NCBI RefSeq assembly: GCF_900604515.1
Contig: NZ_UWOS01000002.1
Location: 310,001 to 374,000, forward strand
Reading direction: 5' to 3'
DNA from: Arcanobacterium ihumii
Lineage (GTDB): Bacteria; Actinomycetota; Actinomycetes; Actinomycetales; Actinomycetaceae
Length of the DNA: 64,000 nt
The translations under genes were made by a program, and so were the position numbers. Under the pieces are notes generated by a model. The model saw only the letters and a program-made list of their open reading frames with translations, was not told where the DNA came from and did no database searches. The first letter of the stretch is position 1; every line of letters starts with the position of its first letter. Below, in pieces: positions 1-7,913 of this stretch.

Positions 1-104
1 AAGTGCTTGATCCTGCAGCTACGAAGCGCAATAAGGACAAAGACTACCTAGATGTGATGAAAGAGAATTTCGAACTTCTTTCGAAGTCAATGAGTTGCAA
101 GTAA
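1..104 (+). CDS. 3' end of metal (zinc/manganese) ABC transporter substrate-binding protein
   Basis: This is the last 34 codons of a gene that begins before the window, in the frame starting at base 3 and ending at TAA 102-104. The visible tail has a D-Y-L-x-V-M-K-x-N-F-x-x-L pattern and ends in S-C-K. That resembles the C-terminal helix of ZnuA/TroA-family (cluster A-I) binding proteins, which carry Zn2+ or Mn2+ outside the cell to an ABC permease. The call rests mainly on the next two genes, which are the ATPase and permease of such a transporter. The metal cannot be told from this fragment. Confidence 0.6.
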   Translation, partial: VLDPAATKRNKDKDYLDVMKENFELLSKSMSCK

Positions 105-116
105 AATCAACGTGAG

Positions 117-171
117 ATTAATAATGCGCTGGTTGCTGATGCAGATTATCGGCAACCAGCGCATTATTAAT
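117..171 (+). terminator. Long hairpin between substrate-binding gene and ATPase gene
   Basis: Arms 117-140 and 148-171 pair over 24 positions (one G-U) around a 7-base loop. The outer part is AT-rich on both sides and the core is GC-rich, as in a terminator that can work from either side. It lies 13 bases after the stop of the binding-protein gene and about 32 bases before the ATPase start. Likely role: terminate or attenuate, so that binding protein is made in excess over the membrane parts. There is no long uninterrupted T run, so it could instead stabilise the upstream mRNA. Confidence 0.6.
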
Positions 172-203
172 ATATACTGCACGCCCCCAGAATAAGGACC
201 CGA

Positions 204-1043
204 ATGAGTACAACCGTCATTGAGGTACAAGATCTTCATGTGAAGATCGGTGCGGCCCACATTTTACAAGGTATTGATTTTAAAGTTGATCAAGGGGCAA
301 CCGTTGCCATCTTGGGCCCGAATGGATCAGGAAAATCTACCCTCATTCGGTCACTCGTCAATGCAACCCCGTACTCATCTGGCCATATCAGGCTCTTTGG
401 TAAAGAACTTTCCAATACACGTAAAGTTGCCTGGAAAAATATCGGATATGCGCCACAGAGAGTCACCGCAACCTCTGGTGTTCCAGCAACAGCTCTCGAA
501 ACTGTTCAAAGTGGTTTAGTATTCGGCACTTCGCTTCGATTACCTAAGAACTCCAAAGAGCGAGCACAACATGTACTATCAATGGTTGGGCTCGCACATC
601 GCGCTCATGAATCAGTCCAAACTTTCTCAGGTGGCCAACAGCAACGAATTTTGATTGCTCGTTCATTAGTGAAAAATCCTCAACTCCTTGTGCTTGATGA
701 ACCCTTTGCGGGAATTGACAAGGAATCACGGGAAAGCATCATTTCGCTCTTGCACCAATTAAAAGCAAACGGCGTCACGCTCGTTCTTGTTCTACACGAA
801 CTATATGGTTTAGAGGATCTCATCGATTATTCGGTCTTGCTAGAACACGGCAAAGTAGTTTCTCAAGGCACTTCCCTATCCTTCATCGGACAAGAAGAAC
901 ACGGTCACCCGGAACACGACCACCAACACCCTCACGAGCCTTACGAGCCTTACGAGCCTTACGAGCCTTACGAGCCTTACGAGCCTTACGAGCCTTACGA
1001 GCCTAGTTTCCAGACTTCTGAGTTAGGAGGTCATCTTTCATGA
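204..1043 (+). CDS. Zinc/manganese ABC transporter ATP-binding protein with His-rich and EPY-repeat tail
   Basis: This is the cytoplasmic ATPase of a cluster A-I metal importer (ZnuC/MntA type). Walker A is at residues 38-46 (GPNGSGKS), the Q-loop near 85, the signature SGGQQQR at 142-148, Walker B LLVLDEP at 161-167 and the switch His near 198. The ATPase core ends near residue 230. It is followed by a His-rich stretch (about 233-244), then seven EPY tripeptides and an EPS, an unusual tail for this family. An RBS-like AAGGA lies just before the ATG. The stop overlaps the permease start as ATGA, so the two are probably translationally coupled. The substrate, Zn2+ or Mn2+, is inferred from the family and the nearby Zur-like gene. 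Confidence 0.9.
   Translation: MSTTVIEVQDLHVKIGAAHILQGIDFKVDQGATVAILGPNGSGKSTLIRSLVNATPYSSGHIRLFGKELSNTRKVAWKNIGYAPQRVTATSGVPATALETVQSGLVFGTSLRLPKNSKERAQHVLSMVGLAHRAHESVQTFSGGQQQRILIARSLVKNPQLLVLDEPFAGIDKESRESIISLLHQLKANGVTLVLVLHELYGLEDLIDYSVLLEHGKVVSQGTSLSFIGQEEHGHPEHDHQHPHEPYEPYEPYEPYEPYEPYEPYEPSFQTSELGGHLS
936..1004 (+). repeat. 9-bp tandem repeat encoding Glu-Pro-Tyr
   Basis: Seven perfect copies of GAGCCTTAC run from 936 to 998, followed by a partial eighth copy (GAGCCT). They lie in frame at the 3' end of the ABC ATPase gene. The copies are identical at every wobble position, which suggests recent expansion by slipped-strand mispairing. As the unit is 9 bp, changes in copy number would alter tail length without a frameshift. 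Confidence 0.97.
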
Positions 1044-1987
1044 TTCTTGAAATGCTCTCGTCATCACTTATGCAGCGTGCGTTGATTGTTGCTCTACTTG
1101 TGGGGCTTGCTGCGCCAGTTGTTGGTACCTATCTTGTGCAACGAAAACTAACTCTATTAGGCGACGGAATCGGTCACGTTGCGTTAACCGGTGTTGCCTT
1201 GGGTTGGATTGGTGCTGGTCTCGCGCAAGCTACCAACCGAGATGCCTGGGCTGTTCCGGGGGCAATCTTGGCTTCCGTCGTCGGTGCGCTCCTTATCGAA
1301 TGGATGCGAACCCGAGCAAACTCCTCAGGCGACGTCGCTCTGGCACTTTTGTTTTACGGAGGTATCGCTGGAGGCGTCCTATTAATCGGAATTGCGGGCG
1401 GGACCACCACCAATCTCAACGGCTACCTCTTCGGTTCAATTTCAACCGTCACTGAACTTGATATGTGGCTAACCGTTGGACTTGCCCTATTCATCATTGC
1501 CGTAGGAATAGGGTTACGTCCGGCCTTGTTTACTCTGTGTCACGATGCCGAATTTGCACGGGCATCTGGGCTTCCCGTTGGTTTCTTATCAGTTCTCATT
1601 TCAGTCACCGCTGCCTTAACGGTTTCGGTTGCGATGCGAGTCGTCGGTGCACTTTTAGTTTCAGCTCTCATGATCGTCCCCGTCGCAATTTCACAGATGA
1701 TCACTCGATCTTTCCGTGCCACTATGGCATTGGCAATGGGCATTGGTGTAGTCGTGAGCATCTCTGGACTGACGATTACCTATGTTAGACCATGGTCGCC
1801 AGGTGCAACGATCGTCTTGCTTGCGGTTGGAATCTACTTGATCGTTGCAATCATCCGTCCTACAATCATCTCGGTGTTTCATCGAAACCATATCGCTGAG
1901 CCGCATCAACTCGTTGATTCGGACTTAGTGGTACTTAACAGCAACAAGGATTCGGTCAGTTCGCGGTGTCAGAACAACACATACTAA
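1040..1987 (+). CDS. Zinc/manganese ABC transporter permease (ZnuB/MntB family)
   Basis: This is a polytopic inner-membrane protein of 315 residues, the usual size plus a short polar C-terminal tail. It has about eight hydrophobic segments. Near residues 35-50 is the family motif with V-Q-R-K-L-T-L-L-G-D-G-I-G-H, the coupling region of cluster 9 metal permeases. It should form the channel for the metal delivered by the upstream binding protein and be driven by the preceding ATPase. Its ATG overlaps the ATPase stop by 4 bp. The C-terminal 40 residues are hydrophilic and not conserved to my eye. Confidence 0.92.
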   Translation: MILEMLSSSLMQRALIVALLVGLAAPVVGTYLVQRKLTLLGDGIGHVALTGVALGWIGAGLAQATNRDAWAVPGAILASVVGALLIEWMRTRANSSGDVALALLFYGGIAGGVLLIGIAGGTTTNLNGYLFGSISTVTELDMWLTVGLALFIIAVGIGLRPALFTLCHDAEFARASGLPVGFLSVLISVTAALTVSVAMRVVGALLVSALMIVPVAISQMITRSFRATMALAMGIGVVVSISGLTITYVRPWSPGATIVLLAVGIYLIVAIIRPTIISVFHRNHIAEPHQLVDSDLVVLNSNKDSVSSRCQNNTY

Positions 1988-2025
1988 CCACAATCTAGTG
2001 TTTATGCGCTAATATCCTTGTTATC

Positions 2026-2053
2026 GAAGAACGCATGGCGTTATCCGTTCTTC
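2026..2053 (+). promoter_or_regulatory. Inverted repeat just upstream of the Fur/Zur gene RBS
   Basis: Perfect 8-bp arms GAAGAACG (2026-2033) and CGTTCTTC (2046-2053) are separated by 12 bases and end two bases before the AAAGGAGG RBS at 2055-2062. It could be an operator or an mRNA hairpin next to the ribosome site. It does not match Zur-box consensus sequences that I know. Confidence 0.4.
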
Positions 2054-2066
2054 AAAAGGAGGAAAA

Positions 2067-2480
2067 ATGCAGAGAATGACCAAACAGCGTTCTGCAATTA
2101 TTGAGCTCTTGCGCACGCAGAATAACTTTCTGTCTGCTCAAGATATTTTTGAGTTGCTACGCAAAGAGGGGCACAACATTGGATTAGCAACGGTTTATCG
2201 GAATCTTCAGGCAATGGCACAAGTTAAGTCCGTCGATGTCGTTCGTCAAGAGGACTCAGATGTGCAGTTGTTCCGGTACTGCGCTGACGACAATCACCAT
2301 CACCATTTAGTGTGCAGGAACTGTGGGAAAACAGTTGATATTCAAGGTGAAGCAGTTGAACAGTGGGCAGCTAAGATTGCCCATGAACATAATTTTACCG
2401 GAGTTACCCATTCGTTAGAGCTCTACGGACAATGTTCTGCATGTGACGATAAACCAGCAAAAAGAGAGTTTTTTAATTAA
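2067..2480 (+). CDS. Fur-family metal-responsive repressor, Zur-like
   Basis: At 137 residues this is a typical Fur/Zur length. The N-terminal winged helix has the recognition helix L-A-T-V-Y-R-N-L at 40-47. The hinge His cluster H77-H80 is followed by structural zinc cysteines C83-x-x-C86 and C123-x-x-C126. Such proteins bind DNA when loaded with metal and repress uptake genes. A strong AAAGGAGG RBS sits four bases before the ATG. Lying next to a zinc/manganese importer, it is most likely Zur, but Fur or Mur specificity cannot be excluded from sequence alone. Confidence 0.88.
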   Translation: MQRMTKQRSAIIELLRTQNNFLSAQDIFELLRKEGHNIGLATVYRNLQAMAQVKSVDVVRQEDSDVQLFRYCADDNHHHHLVCRNCGKTVDIQGEAVEQWAAKIAHEHNFTGVTHSLELYGQCSACDDKPAKREFFN

Positions 2481-2482
2481 CT

Positions 2483-2707
2483 ATGGAAGAATTTGCGGTT
2501 CACCTGCCTATTAAGCTTGGCCAGTTTCTCAAGCTAGCATCATTAGCGGAAAACGGCGCAGAAGCAAAGACCTTGATTGCTGAAGGCTACGTATTCGTCA
2601 ACGGCGAAGAAGAAAAGCGTCGCTCTCATCAGCTCGTTGATGGTGACGTCGTTTCAGTAGAAGATGATTACGGAAACAGCGTTTCGATTAAAGCGGTTGA
2701 AGCCTAA
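2483..2707 (+). CDS. Small S4-domain RNA-binding protein
   Basis: This 74-residue protein is almost entirely one S4-like fold (YbcJ type). It contains I-K-L-G-Q-F-L-K-L-A, then A-E-x-G-x-E-A-K-x-L-I-x-E-G-x-V-x-V-N-G-E, then R-x-x-x-L-x-x-G-D-x-V. S4 domains bind structured RNA, commonly rRNA. Only 2 bases separate it from the zur-like stop, so it is probably co-transcribed with the regulator. Its own target is unknown. Confidence 0.85.
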   Translation: MEEFAVHLPIKLGQFLKLASLAENGAEAKTLIAEGYVFVNGEEEKRRSHQLVDGDVVSVEDDYGNSVSIKAVEA

Positions 2708-2725
2708 AAATTAACTCGACTTCAC

Positions 2726-2771
2726 TTGGTGGGTGGTTGAAGAACCAAAAGGTTCATTAACCACCCACCAA
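2726..2771. terminator. Bidirectional terminator between S4-protein gene and dnaE
   Basis: Perfect 13-bp arms TTGGTGGGTGGTT (2726-2738) and its complement (2759-2771) enclose a second small stem, GAACC-AAAA-GGTTC (2742-2755). The structure lies between two convergent genes and can serve both directions. Confidence 0.8.
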
Positions 2772-2832
2772 ACTATTTCCAACTAACAGTAGTCAGCCAA
2801 CTGCTTCGATAGAGAGGCATACCGCTTCGTTT

Positions 2833-5800
2833 TTAATGCCCGATGATGCAGTCACGCCCAAGGAGCACCTTGAGATCACCATAGAGACTCGGGCTGGCAG
2901 TAACACCAAAGCGGCGATCAAACTGAACAACCGTCGTCTTCTTTGCTTGCTTAATGTGTACCCGTACTGGCGCATTGCCCGGATACTGTAGCAATAGCTG
3001 TTTGAACCGGTCCATCAACTCTGAGGTACACATCCGCTCAGCGAGTTGCAGGTCAACCGGCAAATCTGCGTCGATATCCGTTGGCGGCATAGTCATTTCG
3101 CGTGCGTTAAGCGAAACAGCACCATCACGAATCGATACCCGTGCGGTGACGGAGACGACGGAATCTTGCAGTAGCATCGAGGAAACCGTCTGATACGTTG
3201 CCGGGAAGAAGTTAACTTCAACCGATCCAGTAAGATCCTCTACAATCGCCGTCGCCCAAGCTTTTCCGTTTTTCTTCGAAATACGCGTCTGAACCGAGGA
3301 AATAATTCCTGCAACCACCACGTTCGCGCCATCACTTAAGGACTCGTTATCTAGCAACTCAACAATCGTAGTGTCGGAATTACGGTTCAAGAATGGTTCA
3401 AGGCCAGAGAGAGGATGATCTGAAACATAAAGGCCGAGCATATCTCGTTCGAGATTCAGCTTTTGCTTCTTGTCCCACTCAGGAATATCAGGAACCGCCA
3501 CGTCGAAACCGCCAGAAGCCTCAGCTCCCCCGAGGTCACCGAACAAATCAAACTGACCGGCTGCTTCATTCCTCTTAACGGAAACCACCGAGTCCACAGC
3601 TTCTTCCACGATGCCTAGAAGCGAGCGGCGAGTATACCCCATAGAATCGAAGGCACCTGCTTTAATGAGGCATTCTAAAGCGCGTTTATTACAAACCTGG
3701 AGTGGAACTTTATCAAGGAAGTCTTGGAACGACGTAAAGGCTCCCTTTTCCTCACGAGATGAAATAATTCCGTCAACAACGTTGGAACCCACGTTTCGAA
3801 CAGCTGCGAGTCCAACGCGGATCTCTTCTCCAACCGCCCAGTAGTCAGCGCGGGAGCCGTTAACATCTGGAACCAGTACCGGAATGCCCATGCGACGGCA
3901 TTCAGCTAGGTAGGTTGCTACCTTTTCCTTCTTTCCAGTGTTCGAGGTTAGAAGAGCTGCCATGAATTCTGCAGGGTAGTGTGCCTTGAGGTAGGCAGTC
4001 TGATAGGAAACCAGTGCGTAAGCTTCCGAGTGGGATTTGTTAAACGCATAGGACGAGAACGGAACCAAAATCTCCCACAGTGTATCAATCGACTCTTGGG
4101 AATATCCGTTGTTACGCATACCAGCGGAGAAGCCCTCAAACTGTTGCTGTAGTACCTCGGCTTTCTTTTTGCCCATTGCCTTACGCAAAATATCTGCTTG
4201 ACCGAGGGTAAATCCAGCCAGTTTCTGAGCGATACGCATGACCTGCTCTTGGTACACAATCAAGCCATGCGTCTGACCCAAAATATCTTCCAAGGCTTCT
4301 TCAAGCTCGGGATGGATCGGCGTCTTCTTCTGCAAACCATTTTTACGAAGCGCATAGTTAATATGCGAATTTGCACCCATCGGTCCTGGTCGATAAAGAG
4401 CCGAAACCGCGGAAATATCCGCAAAATTGTCCATCTTCATCTGCTTGAGAAGGCTTCGCATTCCGCCACCATCAAGCTGGAAAATGCCTAGAGTTTCAGC
4501 TCGAGCGAGCATCTCATAGGTTTTCTTGTCATCTAATTCAACTTCATCAATGCTCGGAGGATTCTTATCGTTTTCTACCGCATTTCGAAGCGCATCGTTG
4601 ATGACCGTCAAGTTAGACAACCCCAGGAAGTCCATCTTGATCAGTCCTAATTCCTCACATTGTGGGTATTCAAATTGAGTGAGAATAGCGCCATCTTTTG
4701 CATTCTTCATAATTGGGATCACGTCTGTGAGAGGTGCAGACGACATAATCACCGCACAAGCGTGCATACCGGTTTGGCGTACCAAGCCTTCCAGCCCCAA
4801 GGCGAGGTCGAAGACTTTCTTCGCGTCAGCATCGCCGTCGACCGTTGCCCGGAATTCACTGGCCTCATTAAAACGGGGATGTTCCTTATTATAGATCTGG
4901 TTGACGGGGATATCTTTACCCATAACCGACGGAGGCATTGCCTTTGTGAGGCGGTCTCCCATTTCAAAAGGGTATCCAAGCACACGAGAAGCGTCTTTAA
5001 GCGCTTGCTTGGATTTAATAGTACCGAAGGTTACAACCTGAGAAACTTTGTCTTTCCCATACTTCTCTTCCACATACTCGATAACTTCTCCGCGACGCCT
5101 ATCGTCGAAGTCGATATCAAGGTCGGGCATGGAGACTCGTTCTGGGTTCAAGAACCTCTCGAAGAGCAAATCGTGACGTATGGGGTCAAGCTGCGTGATT
5201 CCTAGCGCATACGCCACCATCGATCCTGCACCTGATCCACGGCCCGGTCCTACACGAATTCCTTGACGTCGAGCCCATTTAATGTAATCCGAAACCACCA
5301 AGAAATAGCCGGGGAATCCCATATTGACGATAACGTCAACTTCGTAATTCGCACGTTGGCGAACGTGATCTGGAATCTTTTCACCGAAGCGCTCATGCAG
5401 ACCATTTTCAACTTCACGAATGAACCACGATGTCTCGTCCTCCCCTGGCGGTACCGGGAATTTCGGCATAAAGTTTGCACCATCTTTGGTTGTTTCAAAC
5501 TTGATATTGCAACGTTCGGCGATCAACAAAGTATTTGAACAAGCTTCTGGAATATCGGCAAAAAGCTCCTGCATTTCTTGCGTAGAGCGCAGGTAGTAGC
5601 CCTCACCGTCGAACCTGAATCGATCGGGGTCCATCAATGTTGATCCAGAATTAATGCACAGCATTGCGTCTTGAATCTTTGCATCAGTTTTCTTGACGTA
5701 GTGCGAATCGTTCGTCGCAATAATCGGTGCCCCGATCTGACGTGCTAGCGCAACCAGATCTTTTTGAACCTTGCGTTCAATCTCGATGCCATGATCCATA

Positions 5801-6378
5801 ATCTCAACGAAGAAATTATCTTTTCCGAAAATATCCTGGAGCTCTCCAGCGGCTCGTAATGCTTCGTCGTACTGTCCAAGACGCAAACGAGTCTGTACCT
5901 CACCAGAAGGGCATCCTGCGGTGCCGATTAAGCCTTCGTGATAAGTCTCAAGCAAATCACGGTCCATACGCGGCCACTTGCCCATCTGACCTTCGATAGA
6001 TGCCAGCGACCCCATCCGGAATAGGTTGTGCATTCCGGTGTTGTTTTCACTGAGCAGAGTCATATGGGTATAGGCACCACGAGCGGAAACATCATCGGAT
6101 GCTTGTGCGGGAGTTCCCCATTTGACTCTGGTGTTATCGAATCGTGAGGTGCCAGGCGTCATATATGCTTCGACGCCGATGATAGGCTTTACCCCAGCTT
6201 GTATTGCAGCTTTCCAGAATTCGAAGGCGCCAAAAAGGTAACCGTGATCGGTAATTGCCACTGCCGATTGTCCTTGCGCCGCAGCCTCATTGACCAACTT
6301 ATTGATTTTCGCAGCACCATCAAGCAAAGAATAATCAGTGTGTACATGAAGATGAGCAAAATCCTGTTGAGCAACCAT
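2833..6378 (-). CDS. dnaE: DNA polymerase III alpha subunit
   Basis: This is the replicative polymerase catalytic subunit, 1181 residues, the normal DnaE1 length. The PHP domain begins at once (HLHVHTDYSLLDG near residue 10). The palm contains PDLDIDFDD, with its acidic catalytic residues at about D421 and D423. Helix-hairpin-helix and OB-fold regions follow, the latter with VVVAGIISSVQTRISKKNGK. The PHP metal-binding His residues look intact, so proofreading by this domain is possible, as known for mycobacterial DnaE1. No Shine-Dalgarno is visible; instead a -10-like TAGACT ends six bases before the ATG, which fits leaderless expression. It lies downstream of, but apparently separate from, the lspA-rluD operon. 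Confidence 0.98.
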   Translation of the reverse strand: MVAQQDFAHLHVHTDYSLLDGAAKINKLVNEAAAQGQSAVAITDHGYLFGAFEFWKAAIQAGVKPIIGVEAYMTPGTSRFDNTRVKWGTPAQASDDVSARGAYTHMTLLSENNTGMHNLFRMGSLASIEGQMGKWPRMDRDLLETYHEGLIGTAGCPSGEVQTRLRLGQYDEALRAAGELQDIFGKDNFFVEIMDHGIEIERKVQKDLVALARQIGAPIIATNDSHYVKKTDAKIQDAMLCINSGSTLMDPDRFRFDGEGYYLRSTQEMQELFADIPEACSNTLLIAERCNIKFETTKDGANFMPKFPVPPGEDETSWFIREVENGLHERFGEKIPDHVRQRANYEVDVIVNMGFPGYFLVVSDYIKWARRQGIRVGPGRGSGAGSMVAYALGITQLDPIRHDLLFERFLNPERVSMPDLDIDFDDRRRGEVIEYVEEKYGKDKVSQVVTFGTIKSKQALKDASRVLGYPFEMGDRLTKAMPPSVMGKDIPVNQIYNKEHPRFNEASEFRATVDGDADAKKVFDLALGLEGLVRQTGMHACAVIMSSAPLTDVIPIMKNAKDGAILTQFEYPQCEELGLIKMDFLGLSNLTVINDALRNAVENDKNPPSIDEVELDDKKTYEMLARAETLGIFQLDGGGMRSLLKQMKMDNFADISAVSALYRPGPMGANSHINYALRKNGLQKKTPIHPELEEALEDILGQTHGLIVYQEQVMRIAQKLAGFTLGQADILRKAMGKKKAEVLQQQFEGFSAGMRNNGYSQESIDTLWEILVPFSSYAFNKSHSEAYALVSYQTAYLKAHYPAEFMAALLTSNTGKKEKVATYLAECRRMGIPVLVPDVNGSRADYWAVGEEIRVGLAAVRNVGSNVVDGIISSREEKGAFTSFQDFLDKVPLQVCNKRALECLIKAGAFDSMGYTRRSLLGIVEEAVDSVVSVKRNEAAGQFDLFGDLGGAEASGGFDVAVPDIPEWDKKQKLNLERDMLGLYVSDHPLSGLEPFLNRNSDTTIVELLDNESLSDGANVVVAGIISSVQTRISKKNGKAWATAIVEDLTGSVEVNFFPATYQTVSSMLLQDSVVSVTARVSIRDGAVSLNAREMTMPPTDIDADLPVDLQLAERMCTSELMDRFKQLLLQYPGNAPVRVHIKQAKKTTVVQFDRRFGVTASPSLYGDLKVLLGRDCIIGH

Positions 6379-6384
6379 GGTCTA

Positions 6385-6413
6385 AGTCTACAAAGTGTCG
6401 AGCCGATTGTGGA
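6385..6413 (-). promoter_or_regulatory. Predicted leaderless promoter of dnaE
   Basis: On the minus strand a TCCACA (-35-like, 6408-6413) and TAGACT (-10-like, 6385-6390) are 17 bases apart. Six bases then lead to the ATG at 6378, placing transcription start at or beside the first codon. Confidence 0.5.
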
Positions 6414-6503
6414 CATCAGTTTTGGATCGCACTTGGTTTAGTCCTTAACGAACCCGAGATATCACCAAATTCAGTAACATGAGTTCCATCACTAGGAGGA
6501 TTA

Positions 6504-6962
6504 TTAGCTCAGCCACTCCATGTCTCGATGCTTGATCCCCGCATCGAGATAAATACGATCATCAATTTCTCGATAACCTAATGCTTGGTAGAAAGGTACG
6601 GCCTGAAGCTGAGCAGAAAGAACACTGCGCACCTTGCCATCGTTATCGGCAAATTTTGCTAAGGCGATGCTATGGGCAGTCTCCATCAATAGCCGACCAA
6701 CTCCCAGACGGCGTGCGTTCTTCCGAACCGCTACCCTACCAACATGGACTTCACCATTATGGTCAGGCAAAATACGTGCAGTTGCGTAATCCTTTTCCCC
6801 GTCGCTAATTAAGATATGAACCGTCTTCGGGTCACGATCTAGGTGATCAAGCTCTTCTTCCTCAGGTACATTCTGCTCATGAACAAAAACTTCGAGGCGA
6901 ATCTCAAAACACCGCAATAGCTCAGCTTCAGTTGATACTTCAATGGCCTTAAGCATCATCAC
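6504..6962 (-). CDS. GNAT family N-acetyltransferase (ElaA-like)
   Basis: A 152-residue acetyltransferase. The N-terminal part carries the R-x-E-V-F-V-x-E-Q-x-V-P-x-x-x-E-x-D motif typical of ElaA/YkkB-type GNATs. The acetyl-CoA loop is near R-R-L-G-V-G-R-L-L-M. The substrate is unknown. The GTG start at 6962 overlaps the preceding gene's TGA (GTGA), and two ATG codons follow immediately, so the exact initiation codon could be any of three. It is probably translated from the lspA-rluD transcript. Confidence 0.85.
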   Translation of the reverse strand: MMMLKAIEVSTEAELLRCFEIRLEVFVHEQNVPEEEELDHLDRDPKTVHILISDGEKDYATARILPDHNGEVHVGRVAVRKNARRLGVGRLLMETAHSIALAKFADNDGKVRSVLSAQLQAVPFYQALGYREIDDRIYLDAGIKHRDMEWLS

Positions 6963-7888
6963 ATCACTCCTTCCCGCATCTGGTCCAAGGCATACTGGAG
7001 ATCATCTGGATAAACCGAGTGAAATTCAACGTACTTCCCGGTCCGAGGGTGAGTAAACCCAAGGTTGACCGCATGAAGCCACTGTCTACTTAAGTTTAGC
7101 TTCGAAGCTAAAGTGGGATCAGCGCCATACATCTCATCACCCACACATGGATGCTTCGTAGCAGCCATATGAACGCGAATCTGGTGTGTTCTTCCAGTTT
7201 CGAGGTGTACTTCCAAGAGCGTTCCACCGGACATCGCTTCTAAAGTGTCATAATGAGTAACGGCGAATTTTCCGTCTTCGCGAACCCCCATTTTCCACTG
7301 ATGGCGATGATCGCGACCAATTGGAGCTTCAATGGTACCAACGGTTGGATCTGGATGTCCCTGCACCAAGGTGTGGTAAATCTTCGTGACGGTACGGTCT
7401 CGGAAAGCTTGTTTCAGAACCGAATAAGCAAGCTCAGACTTAGCAACAACCATCGCTCCGGTGGTCCCCACGTCAAGCCTGTGCACAATTCCCTTGCGCT
7501 CAGGAGGACCCGACGTCGTTAATCGCACCCCGGAAGCAAGAAGTGCACCAAGCACGTTGGGGCCCTCGAAGTTCAAGGACGCGTGTGCAGCTACACCTAC
7601 CGGTTTGTCGACGACGATGATGTCGTCGTCTTCATACAAAATATCCATTCCTGAAACAGGAGTTGGAATCGGTTCTAGGGACGGCGGTGCGGGGATATCT
7701 ATTTCGATAATCGTCCCTGAAACGATCTTCATTGAAGACTTTGCTGCCACTTCGCCATTAATCCAAACTTTTCCTTCGGCGATCAGATCAGAACACTTTG
7801 ATCTCGATATCCCTGTAAACCGGGAAAGCGCCGCGTCTAAACGCTCTCCTTCAAATTCAGGAAAAACTGGATACGTCTTTACACTCAC
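6959..7888 (-). CDS. RluA-family 23S rRNA pseudouridine synthase (RluD-like)
   Basis: This 309-residue enzyme converts uridine to pseudouridine in RNA, most likely 23S rRNA. An N-terminal S4 domain (about 12-70) is followed by the catalytic domain with the HRLD motif at 136-139 (catalytic Asp 139). The later segment G-R-T-H-Q-I-R-V-H-M is the second RluA signature. It sits directly downstream of lspA, an arrangement common in bacteria. The target position is inferred from family and not provable here. Confidence 0.92.
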   Translation of the reverse strand: MSVKTYPVFPEFEGERLDAALSRFTGISRSKCSDLIAEGKVWINGEVAAKSSMKIVSGTIIEIDIPAPPSLEPIPTPVSGMDILYEDDDIIVVDKPVGVAAHASLNFEGPNVLGALLASGVRLTTSGPPERKGIVHRLDVGTTGAMVVAKSELAYSVLKQAFRDRTVTKIYHTLVQGHPDPTVGTIEAPIGRDHRHQWKMGVREDGKFAVTHYDTLEAMSGGTLLEVHLETGRTHQIRVHMAATKHPCVGDEMYGADPTLASKLNLSRQWLHAVNLGFTHPRTGKYVEFHSVYPDDLQYALDQMREGVM

Positions 7889-7913
7889 CTATTTGCCTCA
7901 CTATGACGACAGT

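Noticed and set aside
936-1004. Short regular repeats that might be a CRISPR array
   Set aside because: Unit is 9 bp with no spacers and lies in frame within a gene; it is a coding tandem repeat.
2026-2053. Zur box upstream of the Fur/Zur gene
   Set aside because: The dyad does not resemble known actinobacterial Zur operators (TGAAAATGATTxTCA type), so only an unspecified inverted repeat is reported.
4660-5205. Open frame of 181 codons on the + strand inside dnaE
   Set aside because: Antisense shadow of a conserved gene; composition and lack of ribosome site argue against coding.
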